From NCBI GenBank assembly GCA_032622095.1, contig CP136069.1, forward strand, positions 106,918,278 through 106,982,277: 64,000 nucleotides of DNA, read 5' to 3'. A model generated the notes under the pieces. That model saw nothing but the letters and a program-made list of their open reading frames with translations, had not been told where the DNA came from and made no database searches. The position numbers were made by a program, and so were the translations under genes. Shown one piece after another: positions 40,641-54,490 of the stretch. Numbering within the stretch: the first letter of the stretch is position 1; each line of letters opens with the position of its first letter. This stretch comes from Siphonodentalium dalli. Its lineage: Eukaryota; Mollusca; Scaphopoda; Gadilida; Siphonodentaliidae.

Positions 40641-43600
40641 TACCTATAGATGTATGTGGTGGGGATACCTATATATGTATGTGGTGGGGATACCTATATA
40701 TGTGCGTGGTGGGGATACCTATAGATGTATCATGTATGTGGTGGGGGTACCTATATATGTGTTTGGTGGGGATACATATAGATGTACGTGATGGGGATAC
40801 CTATATATGTATGTGGTGGGGATACCTATATATGTATGTGGTGGGGATACCTATATATGTATGTGATGGGATACCTATATATGTATGTGGTGGGGATACC
40901 TATATATGTGTGTGGTGGTGATACCTATATATGTGGGGGATACCTACATAATGTATGTGGCGGGGATACCTATATATGTGTGTGGTGGTGATACCTATAA
41001 ATGTGTGTGGTTGGAATACCTATATATGTGTGTGGCGGGGATACCTATATATGTATGTGGTGGGGATACCTATAGATGTATGTGGCGGTGATACCTTTAT
41101 ATGTATGTGGTGGGGATAGTTATATATGTATGTGGTGGGAATACCTATATATGTATGTGGTGGGGATACCTATATATGTTTGTGGTGGGGATACCTATAG
41201 ATGTATGTGGTGGGAATACCTATATATGTATGTGGTGGGGATACCTATACATGTATGTGGTGGGGATACTTATATATGTATGTGTTGGGGATACCTATAT
41301 ATGTATGTGGTGGTGATACCTATAGATGTGTGTGGTGGGGATACCTATATGTGTGTGGTGGGGATACCTATATGTATGTGGCGGGAATACCTATATGTGT
41401 GTGGTGGTGATACCTATATATGTATGTGGTGGGGATACCTATATATGTGTGTGGTGGGGATACCTATATATGTATGTGGTGGGGATACCTATATATGTAT
41501 GTGGTGGGGATACCTATATATATATGTGGTGGGGATACCTATATATGTGCGTGGTGGGGATACCTATAGATGTATGTGGTGGGGATACCTATAAATGTGT
41601 GTGGTGGGGACACTTATAGATGTATGTGGTGGGGATACCTATATATGTATGTGGTGGGGATACCTATATATGTATGTGGTGGGGATACCTATAAATGTAT
41701 GTGATGGGGATACCTATATATGTATGTGGTGGGGTTACCTATAGATGTATGTGGTAGGGATACATATAGACGATTGTGGTGGTGATACCTATATATGTGT
41801 GTGGTGCGGATACCTATATATGTATGTGGTGGGGATACCTATATATGTGTGTGGTGAGGATACCTACAGATGTGTGTGGCGGGGATACCTATAGATTTAT
41901 GTGGTGGGGATACCTATAGATGTATGTGGTATGTATACCTATAAATGTATGTGGTGGTGATACCTATATATGTATGTGGTGGTAATACCTATAGATATGT
42001 GTGGTGGTGATACCTATAGATGTATGTGGTGGGGATACCTATATATGTGTGTGGTGAGGATACCTATAGATGTGTGTGGCGGGGATACCTATAGATGTGT
42101 GTGGCGGGGATACCTATATATGTATGTGGTGGGGATACCTATATATGTATGTGGTGGGGATACCTATAGATGTTGTGGTGGTGATACCTATAGATGTATG
42201 TGGTGGTGATACCTATAGATGTGTGTGGTGGGGATACCTATATGTGTGTGGTGGGGATACCTATATATGTATGTGGTGGGGATACCTATATATGTGTGTG
42301 GTGGGGATACCTATATATGTGTGTGGTGGGGATACCTATAGATGTATGTGGTGGGGATACCTATATATGTGTGTGGTGAGGATACCTATAGATGTGTGTG
42401 GCGGGGATACCTATAGATGTATGTGGTGGGGATACCTATAGATGTATGTGGTGGGGATACCTATAGATGTATGCGGTGGTGATACCTATAGATGTATGTG
42501 ACGGGGATACCTATATATATGTGTGGTGAGGATACCTATATATGTGTGTGATGAGGATACCTATATGTGTGTGGTGGGGATACCTATATATGTATGTCGT
42601 GGGGATACCTATATATGTGTGTGGTGGGGATACCTATATATGTGTGTGGTGGGGATACCTATAGATGTGTGTGGTGGGGATACCTATATATGTGTGTGGT
42701 GGCGATACCTATATATGTGTGTGGTGGGGATACCTATAGATGTGTGTGGTGGGGATACCTATATATGTATGTGGCGGGGATACCTATATATGTATGTGGT
42801 GGGGATACATATATATGTATGTAGTGGGGATACCTATAGATGTGAGTGGTGGGGAAACCTATATATGTGTGTGTGGGATACCTATACATGTGTGTGGTGA
42901 GGATACCTATATATGTATGTGGTGGTGATACCTATATATGTATGTGGTGGGGATACCTATATATGTATGTGGTGGGGATACCTATATATGTGTTTGGTGG
43001 GGATACCTATAGATGTGTGTGGTGGGGATACCTATATATGTGTGTGGTGGGGATACCTATATATGTGTGTGGTGGGGATACCTATAGATGTGTGTGGTGG
43101 GGATACCTATATATGTGTGTGGTGGCGATACCTATATATGTGTGTGGTGGGGATACCTATAGATGTGTGAGGTGAGAATACCTATATATGTGTTTGGCGG
43201 GGATACCTATATATGTATGTGGTGAGGATACCTATAGATGTGTGTGGTGTGGATACCTATAGATTTTTGTGGTGGTGATACCTATAGATGTATGTGGTGG
43301 TGATACCTATAGATGTATGTGACGGGGATACCTATATATGTGTGTGGTGAGGATACCTATATATGTGTGTGGTGAGGATACCTATATGTGTGTGGTGGGG
43401 ATACCTATATATGTATGTCGTGGGGATACCTATATATGTATGTCGTGGGGATACCTATATATGTATGTGGTGGTGATACATATAGATGTGTGTGTTGGTG
43501 ATACCTATATATGTATGTGGTGGGGATACCTATCTATGTGTGTGGTGAGGATACCTATAGATGTGTGTGGCGGGGATACCTATAGATGTATGTGGTGGGG

Positions 43601-46600
43601 ATACCTATATATGTATGTGGTGGGGATACCTATGGATGTTGTGGTGGTGATACCTATAGATGTATTAGGTGGTGATACCTATAGATGTGTGTGGCGGGTA
43701 TACCTATATGTGTGTGGTGGGGATACCTATATATGTATGTGGTGGGGATACCTATAGATGTATGTGGTGGGGATACCTATATATGTATGTGGTGGGGATA
43801 CCTATATATGTGCGTGGTGGGGATACCTATAGATGTATCATGTATGTGGTGGGGGTACCTATATATGTGTGTGGTGGGGATACATATAGATGTATGTGAT
43901 GGGGATACCTATATATGTATGTGGTGGGGATACCTATATATGTATGTGGTGGGGATACCTATATATGTATGTGATGGGATACCTATATATGTATGTGGTG
44001 GGGATACCTATATATGTGTGTGGTGGTGATACCTATATATGTGGGGGATACCTACATAATGTATGTGGCGGGGATACCTATATATGTGTGTGGTGGTGAT
44101 ACCTATAAATGTGTGTGGTTGGAATACCTATATATGTGTGTGGCGGGGATACCTATATATGTATGTGGTGGGGATACCTATAGATGTATGTGGCGGTGAT
44201 ACCTTTATATGTATGTGGTGGGGATAGTTATATATGTATGTGGTGGGAATACCTATATATGTATGTGGTGGGGATACCTATATATGTTTGTGGTGGGGAT
44301 ACCTATAGATGTATGTGGTGGGAATACCTATATATGTATGTGGTGGGGATACCTATACATGTATGTGGTGGGGATACTTATATATGTATGTGTTGGGGAT
44401 ACCTATATATGTATGTGGTGGTGATACCTATAGATGTGTGTGGTGGGGATACCTATATGTGTGTGGTGGGGATACCTATATGTATGTGGCGGGAATACCT
44501 ATATGTGTGTGGTGGTGATACCTATATATGTATGTGGTGGGGATACCTATATATGTGTGTGGTGGGGATACCTATATATGTATGTGGTGGGGATACCTAT
44601 ATATGTATGTGGTGGGGATACCTATATATATATGTGGTGGGGATACCTATATATGTGCGTGGTGGGGATACCTATAGATGTATGTGGTGGGGATACCTAT
44701 AAATGTGTGTGGTGGGGACACTTATAGATGTATGTGGTGGGGATACCTATATATGTATGTGGTGGGGATACCTATATATGTATGTGGTGGGGATACCTAT
44801 AAATGTATGTGATGGGGATACCTATATATGTATGTGGTGGGGTTACCTATAGATGTATGTGGTAGGGATACATATAGACGTTTGTGGTGGTGATACCTAT
44901 ATATGTGTGTGGTGCGGATACCTATATATGTATGTGGTGGGGATACCTATATATGTGTGTGGTGAGGATACCTACAGATGTGTGTGGCGGGGATACCTAT
45001 AGATTTATGTGGTGGGGATACCTATAGATGTATGTGGTATGTATACCTATAGATGTATGTGGTGGTGATACCTATATATGTATGTGGTGGTAATACCTAT
45101 AGATATGTGTGGTGGTGATACCTATAGATGTATGTGGTGGGGATACCTATATATGTGTGTGGTGAGGATACCTATAGATGTGTGTGGCGGGGATACCTAT
45201 AGATGTGTGTGGCGGGGATACCTATATATGTATGTGGTGGGGATACCTATATATGTATGTGGTGGGGATACCTATAGATGTTGTGGTGGTGATACCTATA
45301 GATGTATGTGGTGGTGATACCTATAGATGTGTGTGGTGGGGATACCTATATGTGTGTGGTGGGGATACCTATATATGTATGTGGTGGGGATACCTATATA
45401 TGTGTGTGGTGGGGATACCTATATATGTGTGTGGTGGGGATACCTATAGATGTATGTGGTGGGGATACCTATATATGTGTGTGGTGAGGATACCTATAGA
45501 TGTGTGTGGCGGGGATACCTATAGATGTATGTGGTGGGGATACCTATAGATGTATGTGGTGGGGATACCTATAGATGTATGCGGTGGTGATACCTATAGA
45601 TGTATGTGACGGGGATACCTATATATATGTGTGGTGAGGATACCTATATATGTGTGTGATGAGGATACCTATATGTGTGTGGTGGGGATACCTATATATG
45701 TATGTCGTGGGGATACCTATATATGTGTGTGGTGGGGATACCTATATATGTGTGTGGTGGGGATACCTATAGATGTGTGTGGTGGGGATACCTATATATG
45801 TGTGTGGTGGCGATACCTATATATGTGTGTGGTGGGGATACCTATAGATGTGTGTGGTGGGGATACCTATATATGTATGTGGCGGGGATACCTATATATG
45901 TATGTGGTGGGGATACATATATATGTATGTAGTGGGGATACCTATAGATGTGAGTGGTGGGGAAACCTATATATGTGTGTGTGGGATACCTATACATGTG
46001 TGTGGTGAGGATACCTATATATGTATGTGGTGGTGATACCTATATATGTATGTGGTGGGGATACCTATATATGTATGTGGTGGGGATACCTATATATGTG
46101 TTTGGTGGGGATACCTATAGATGTGTGTGGTGGGGATACCTATATATGTGTGTGGTGGGGATACCTATATATGTGTGTGGTGGGGATACCTATAGATGTG
46201 TGTGGTGGGGATACCTATATATGTGTGTGGTGGCGATACCTATATATGTGTGTGGTGGGGATACCTATAGATGTGTGAGGTGAGGATACCTATATATGTG
46301 TTTGGCGGGGATACCTATATATGTATGTGGTGAGGATACCTATAGATGTGTGTGGTGTGGATACCTATAGATTTTTGTGGTGGTGATACCTATAGATGTA
46401 TGTGGTGGTGATACCTATAGATGTATGTGACGGGGATACCTATATATGTGTGTGGTGAGGATACCTATATATGTGTGTGGTGAGGATACCTATATGTGTG
46501 TGGTGGGGATACCTATATATGTATGTCGTGGGGATACCTATATATGTATGTCGTGGGGATACCTATATATGTATGTGGTGGTGATACATATAGATGTGTG

Positions 46601-46840
46601 TGTTGGTGATACCTATATATGTATGTGGTGGGGATACCTATCTATGTGTGTGGTGAGGATACCTATAGATGTGTGTGGCGGGGATACCTATAGATGTATG
46701 TGGTGGGGATACCTATATATGTATGTGGTGGGGATACCTATGGATGTTGTGGTGGTGATACCTATAGATGTATTAGGTGGTGATACCTATAGATGTGTGT
46801 GGCGGGTATACCTATATGTGTGTGGTGGGGATACCTATAG
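40632..46840 (+). repeat. 3,108-bp tandem duplication across the A/B junction
   Basis: Copy 1 is about 40,632-43,735 and copy 2 about 43,740-46,840. Landmarks repeat at exactly 3,108 bp for the whole length, including TATCATG (40,730 region and 43,838 region), the GTGGGGGATACC/CTACATAATG pair (40,933 and 44,041 regions) and GGGGAAACC (42,852 and 45,960 regions). Few differences were noticed: CGATTGTGG against CGTTTGTGG near 41,771, ATAAATG against ATAGATG near 41,942, and GTGAGAATACC near 43,174 against GTGAGGATACC. It contains the A/B junction and is therefore younger than the superunit duplication. Confidence 0.88.
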
Positions 46841-49800
46841 ATGTATGTGGTGGGGATACCTATATATGTGTGTGGTGGGGATACCTATATATGTGTGTGG
46901 TGGGGATACATATAGATGTATGTGGTGGGGATACCTATATATGTGTGTGGTGAGGATACCTATAGATGTGTGTGGCGGGGATACCTATAGATGTATGTGG
47001 TGGGGATACCTATAGATGTATGTGGTGGTGATATTTATAGATGTATGTGGTGGTGATACCTATAGATGTATGTGACGGGGATACCTATATATGTGTGTGG
47101 TGAGGATACCTATATATGTGTGTGATGAGGATACCTATATGTGTGTGGTGGGGATACCTATATATGTATGTCGTGGGGATACCTATATATGTGTGTGGTG
47201 GGGATACCTATATATGTATGTGGTGGTGATACATATAGATGTGTGTGGTGGGGATACCTATATATGTGTGTGGTGGGGATACCTATATATGTGTGTGGTG
47301 GCGATACCTATATATGTGTGTGGTGGGGATACCTATAGATGCGTGTGGTGAGGATACCTATATATGTGTCTGGCGGGGACACTTATAGATGTATGTGGTG
47401 GGGATACCTATATATGTATGTGGTGGGGATACCTATATATGTATGTGGTGGGGATACCTGTATATGTGTGTGGTGGGGATACCTATAAATGTATGTGATG
47501 GGGATACCTATATATGTATATGGTGGGGATACCTATATATGTGTGTGGTGGTGATACCTATATATGTATGTGGTGGGGATACCAACATATGTATGTGGCG
47601 GGGATACCTATATATGTGTGTGGTGGTGATACCTATATATGTGTGTGGTGGGGATACCTATATATGTGTGTGGCCGGGATACCTATATACGTATGTGGTG
47701 GGGATACCTATAGATGTATGTGGCGGTGATACCTATAGATGTATGTGGTGGGGATAGCTATATATGTATGTGGTGGGGATACCTATATATGTATGTGGTG
47801 GGGATACCTATATATGTTTGTGGTGGTGATACCTATAGATGTATGTGGTGGGGATACCTATATATGTATGTGGTGGGGATACCTATATAAGTATATGGTG
47901 GGGATACCTATATATGTATGTGTTGGGGATACCTATATATGTATGTGGTGGTGATACCTATATATGTGTGTGGTGCGGATACCTATATGTGTGTGGTGGG
48001 GATACCTATATGTATGTGGCGGGGATACCTATATGTGCGTGGTGGGGGATACCTATATATGTATGTGGTCGGGATACCTATATATGTGTGTGGTGGGATA
48101 CCTATATATGTATGTGGTGGGGATACCTATATATGTGTTTGGCGGGGATAACTATAGATGTGTATTGTGGGAATACCTATATATGTGTGTGGTGGGGATA
48201 CCTATAGATCTGTGTGTGGTGGGGATACATATAGATGTGTGTGGTGGGGATACCTATAGATGTATGTGGTTGGGAGACCTATATATGTATGTGGTGGTGA
48301 TACCTATATATGTATGTGGCGGGGATACCTATATATGTGTGTGGTGGGGATACCTATATATGTGTGTGGTGGTGATACCTATATATGTATATGGTGGGAA
48401 TACCTATAGATGTGTGTGGTGGGGATTCCTATATTTGTATGTGGCGGGGATACCTATATATGTGTGTGGCGGGGATACCTATATATGTATGTGGTGGTGA
48501 TACCAATATATGTGTGTGGTGGGGTTACCTATAGATGTGTGTGGTGGGGATACCTATATATGTATGTGGTGGGGAGACCTATATATGTATGTGGTGGGGA
48601 TACCTATATATGTGTGTGGCGGGGATACCTATATATATGTGTGTGGTGGGGATACCTATATATGTGTGTGGTGGGGATACCTATATATATGTGTGGTGGG
48701 GATACCTATATATGTATGTGGTGGGGATACATATATATGTATGTGGCGGGGATACCTATATATGTATGTGGTGGGGATACATATATATGTATGTAGTGGG
48801 GATACCTATAGATGTGTGTGGTGGGGATACCTATAGATGTGTATGGTGGGGATACCTATATATGTGTGTGGTGGGATACCTATAGATGTGTGTGGTGAGG
48901 ATACCTATATATGTATGTGGTGGTGATACCTATATATGTATGTGGGGGATACCTATATATGTATGTGTTGGGGATACCTATATATGTGTTTGGTGGGGAT
49001 ACCTATAGATGTGTGTGGTGGGGATACCTATATATGTGTGTGGTGGGGATACCTATATATGTGTGTGGTGGGGATACCTATAGATGTGTGTGGTGGGGAT
49101 ACCTATATATGTGTGTGGTGGCGATACCTATATATGTGTGTGGTGGGGATACCTATAGATGTGTGAGGTGAGGATACCTATATATGTGTGTGGCGGGGAT
49201 ACCTATATATGTATGTGGTGAGGATACCTATAGATGTGTGTGGTGTGGATACCTATAGATGTTTGTGGTGGTGATACCTATAGATGTATGTGGTGGTGAT
49301 ACCTATAGATGTATGTGACGGGGATACCTATATATGTGTGTGGTGAGGATACCTATATATGTGTGTGGTGAGGATACCTATATATGTATGTCGTGGGGAT
49401 ACCTATATATGTATGTCGTGGGGATACCTATATATGTATGTGGTCGTGATACATATAGATGTGTGTGGTGGGGATACCTATAGATGTATGTGGTGGGGTT
49501 ACCTATATATGTATGTGGTGGTGATACCTATAGATGTATGTGGTGCGGATACCTATATATGAGTGTGGCGGTGATGCATATAGATGTGTATGGTGGGGAT
49601 ACCTATAGATGTGTATGGTGGGGATACCAATATATGTATGTGGTGGAGTTACCTATATATGTGTGTGGCGGTGATACATATAGATGTGTATGGTGGGGAT
49701 ACCTATATATATATGTGTGGTTGGGATCCCTATAGATGTGTATGGTGGGGATACCTATAGATGTGTGTGGTGGGGATACCTATAGATGTATGTGTTGGGG

Positions 49801-50899
49801 ATACCTATATATGTATGTGGTGGGGATACCTATAGATGTATGTGGTGGGGATACCTATATATGTATGTGGTGGGGATACCTATATATGTATGTGGTGGGG
49901 ATACCTATATATGTATGTGGTGGGGATACCTATATATGTATGTGGTGGGGATGCCTATAGATGTATGTGGTGGGGATACCTATATATATATGTGGTGGGG
50001 ATACCTATATAAGTATATGGTGGGGATACCTATATATGTATGTGTTGGGGATACCTATATATGTATGTGGTGGTGATACCTATATATGTGTGTGGTGAGG
50101 ATACCTATATGTGTGTGGTGGGGATACCTATATATGTATGTCGTGGGGATACCTATATATGTATGTCGTGGGGATACCTATATATGTATGTGGTGGTGAT
50201 ACATATAGATGTGTGTGGTGGGGATACCTATAGATGTATGTGGTAGGGTTACCTACATATGTATGTGGTGGTGATACCTATAGATGTATGTGGTGCGGAT
50301 ACCTATATATGAGTGTGGCGGTGATGCATATAGATGTGTATGGTGGGGATACCTATAGATGTGTATGGTGGGGATACCAATAGATGTATGTGGTGGGGTT
50401 ACCTATATATGTGTGTGGCGGTGATACATATAGATGTGTATGGTGGGGATACCTATATATATGTGTGTGGTGGGGATCCCTATAGATGTGTATGGTGGGG
50501 ATACCTATAGATGTGTGTGGTGGGGATACCTATAGATGTATGTGTTGGGGATACCTATATATGTATGTGGTGGGGATACCTATAGATGTATGTGGTGGGG
50601 ATACCTATATATGTATGTGGTGGGGATACCTATATATGTATGTGGTGGGGATACCTATATATGTATGTGGTGGGGATACCTATATATGTATGTGGTGGGG
50701 ATGACTATAGATGTATGTGGTGGGGATACCTATATATGTATGTGGTGGGGATACCTATATATGTGCATGGTGGGGATACCTATAGATGTATGTGGTGGGG
50801 ATACCTATATATGTGTGTGGTGGGGATACATATAGATGTATGTGATGGGGATACCTATATATGTATGTGGTGGGGATACCTATATACGTATGTGGTGGG

Positions 50900-53800
50900 G
50901 ATACCTATATATGTATGTGATGGGATACCTATATATGTATGTGGTGGGGATACCTATATATGTATATGGTGGGGATACCTATATATGTGTGTGGTGGTGA
51001 TACCTATATATGTATGTGGTGGGGATACCTACATATGTATGTGGCGGGGATACCTATATATGTGTGTGGTGGTGATACCTATATATGTGTGTGGTGGGGA
51101 TACATATATATGTGTGTGGCGGGGATACCTATATATGTATGTGGTGGGGATACCTATAGATGTATGTGGCGGTGATACCTATAGATGTATGTGGTGGGGA
51201 TAGCTATATATGTATGTGGTGGGGATACCTATATATGTATGTGGTGGGGATACCTATATATGTTTGTGATGGGGATACCTATAGATGTATGTGGTGGGGA
51301 TACCTATATATGTATGTGGTGGGGATACCTATATAAGTATATGGTGGGGATACCTATATATGTATGTGTTGGGGATACCTATATATGTATGTGGTGGTGA
51401 TACCTATATATGTGTGTGGTGGGGATACCTATATGTGTGTGGTGGGGATACCTATAAGTATGTGGCGGGGATACCTATATGTGTGTGGTGGTGATACCTA
51501 TATATGTATGTGGTGGGGATACCTATATATGTGTGTGGTGGGGATACCTATATATGTATGTGGTGGTGATACCTATATATGTGTTTGGCGGGGATAACTA
51601 TAGATGTGTATTGTGGGAATACCTATATATGTGTGTGGTGGGGATACCTATAGATCTGTGTGTGGTGGCGATACATATAGATGTGTGTGGTGGGGATACC
51701 TATAGATGTATGTGGTGGGGAGACCTATATATGTGTGTGGTGGTGATACCTATATATGTGTGTGGTGGTGATACCTATATATGTATATGGTGGGGATACC
51801 TATAGATGTGTATGGTGGGGATACCAATAGATGTATGTGGTGGGGTTACCTATATATGTGTGTGGCGGTGATACATATAGATGTGTATGGTGGGGATACC
51901 TATATATATATGTGTGGTGGGGATCCCTATAGATGTGTATGGTGGGAATACCTATAGATGTGTGTGGTGGGGATACCTATAGATGTATGTGTTGGGGATA
52001 CCTATATATGTATGTGGTGGGGATACCTATAGATGTATGTGGTGGGGATACCTATATATGTATGTGGTGGGGATACCTATATATGTATGTGGTGGGGATA
52101 CCTATATATGTATGTGGTGGGGATACCTATATATGTATGTGGTGGGGATGCCTATAGATGTATGTGGTGGGGATACCTATATATGTATGTGGTGGGAATA
52201 CCTATATATGTGTGTGGTGGGGATACATATAGATGTATGTGGTGGGGATACCTATATATGTGTGTGGTGGGTATACATATAGATGTATGTGATGGGGATA
52301 CCTATATATGTATGTGGTGGGGATACCTATATATGTATGTGGTGGGGATACCTATATATGTATGTGATGGGATACCTATATATGTATGTGGTGGGGATAC
52401 CTATATATGTATATGGTGGGGATACCTATATATGTGTGTGGTGGTGATACCTATATATGTCTGTGGTGGGGATACCTACATATGTATGTGGCGGGGATAC
52501 CTATATATGTGTGTGGTGGTGATACCTATATATGTGTGTGGTGGGGATACCTATATATGTGTGTGGCGGGGATACCTATATATGTATGTGGTGGGGATAC
52601 CTATAGATGTATGTGGCGGTGATACCTATAGATGTATGTGGTGGGGATAGCTATATATGTATGTGGTGGGGATACCTATATATGTATGTGGTGGGGATAC
52701 CTATATATGTATGTGATGGGATACCTATATATGTATGTGGTGGGGATACCTATATATGTATATGGTGGGGATACCTATATATGTGTGTGGTGGTGATACC
52801 TATATATGTCTGTGGTGGGGATACCTACATATGTATGTGGCGGGGATACCTATATATGTGTGTGGTGCTGATACCTATATATGTGTGTGGTGGGGATATC
52901 TATATATGTGTGTGGCGGGGATACCTATATATGTATGTGGTGGGGATACCTATAGATGTATGTGGCGGTGATACCTATAGATGTATGTGGTGGGGATAGC
53001 TATATATGTATGTGGTGGGGATACCTATATATGTATGTGGTGGGGATACCTATATATGTTTGTGATGGGGATACCTATAGATGTATGTGGTGGGGATACC
53101 TATATATGTATGTGGTGGGGATACCTATATAAGTATATGGTGGGGATACCTATATATGTATGTGTTGGGGATACCTATATATGTATGTGGTGGTGATACC
53201 TATATATGTGTGTGGTGGGGATACCTATATGTGTGTGGTGGGGATACCTATAAGTATGTGGCGGGGATACCTATATGTGTGTGGTGGTGATTCCTATATA
53301 TGTATGTGGTGGGGATACCTATATATGTGTGTGGTGGGGATACCTATATATGTATGTGGTGGTGATACCTATATATGTGTTTGGCGGGGATAACTATAGA
53401 TGTGTATTGTGGGAATACCTATATATGTGTGTGGTGGGGATACCTATAGATCTGTGTGTGGTGGCGATACATATAGATGTGTGTGGTGGGGATACCTATA
53501 GATGTATGTGGTGGGGAGACCTATATATGTGTGTGGTGGTGATACCTATATATGTGTGTGGTGGTGATACCTATATATGTATATGGTGGGGATACCTATA
53601 GATGTGTATGGTGGGGATACCAATAGATGTATGTGGTGGGGTTACCTATATATGTGAGTGGCGGTGATACATATAGATGTGTATGGTGGGGATACCTATA
53701 TATATATGTGTGGTGGGGATCCCTATAGATGTGTATGGTGGGAATACCTATAGATGTGTGTGGTGGGGATACCTATAGATGTATGTGTTGGGGATACCTA

Positions 53801-54490
53801 TATATGTATGTGGTGGGGATACCTATAGATGTATGTGGTGGGGATACCTATATATGTATGTGGTGGGGATACCTATATATGTATGTGGTGGGGATACCTA
53901 TATATGTATGTGGTGGGGATACCTATATATGTATGTGGTGGGGATGCCTATAGATGTATGTGGTGGGGATACCTATATATGTATGTGGTGGGAATACCTA
54001 TATATGTGTGTGGTGGGGATACATATAGATGTATGTGGTGGGGATACCTATATATGTGTGTGGTGGGGATACATATAGATGTATGTGATGGGGATACCTA
54101 TATATGTATGTGGTGGGGATACCTATATATGTATGTGGTGGGGATACCTATATATGTATGTGATGGGATACCTATATATGTATGTGGTGGGGATACCTAT
54201 ATATGTATATGGTGGGGATACCTATATATGTGTGTGGTGGTGATACCTATATATGTCTGTGGTGGGGATACCTACATATGTATGTGGCGGGGATACCTAT
54301 ATATGTGTGTGGTGGTGATACCTATATATGTGTGTGGTGGGGATACCTATATATGTGTGTGGCGGGGATACCTATATATGTATGTGGTGGGGATACCTAT
54401 AGATGTATGTGGCGGTGATACCTATAGATGTATGTGGTGGGGATAGCTATATATGTATGTGGTGGGGATACCTATATATGTATGTGGTGG
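50900..54490 (+). repeat. 1,796-bp tandem duplication, private to superunit B
   Basis: Variant order from about 50,900-52,690 recurs from about 52,700-54,490. AGATCT sites at 51,652 and 53,448 pair at 1,796 bp and GGATCC sites at 51,921 and 53,717 do the same. One difference is GTGTGTGGCGG near 51,860 against GTGAGTGGCGG near 53,656. Superunit A has a shorter duplication at the related position (753 bp at 27.1-28.6 kb). Confidence 0.8.
52386..53083 (+). repeat. 349-bp tandem duplication
   Basis: The segment about 52,386-52,734 recurs at 52,735-53,083, with a shared TGATGGGATACC monomer (24 bp) just before each arm. The second arm carries GTGGTGCTGATACC and GGGGATATC changes. The offset of 349 is 14 monomers minus one base, matching the 24-bp monomer. 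It lies at the joint of the 1,796-bp duplication and may be part of the same event. Confidence 0.7.

Larger units (their letters stand above)
19926..42845 (+). repeat. Superunit A (~22.9 kb)
   Basis: The monomer order starting near 19,926 begins again near 42,846 (offset about 22,920; a GGGGAAACC monomer followed by a shortened GTGTGTGTGGGATACC monomer marks both starts). After the intervening 3,108-bp duplication the match to the second superunit continues with offset about 26,030 at 20.4-23.3 kb. It is 26,008 at 23.5-25.2 kb, 24,507 at 26.0-27.6 kb, about 25,550-25,577 at 28.2-30.5 kb, 25,527 at 30.65-32.9 kb, about 22,732-22,739 at 36.2-39.2 kb and 24,165 at about 39.5-39.8 kb. The stepwise changes are explained by duplications present in only one superunit. 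Confidence 0.8.
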
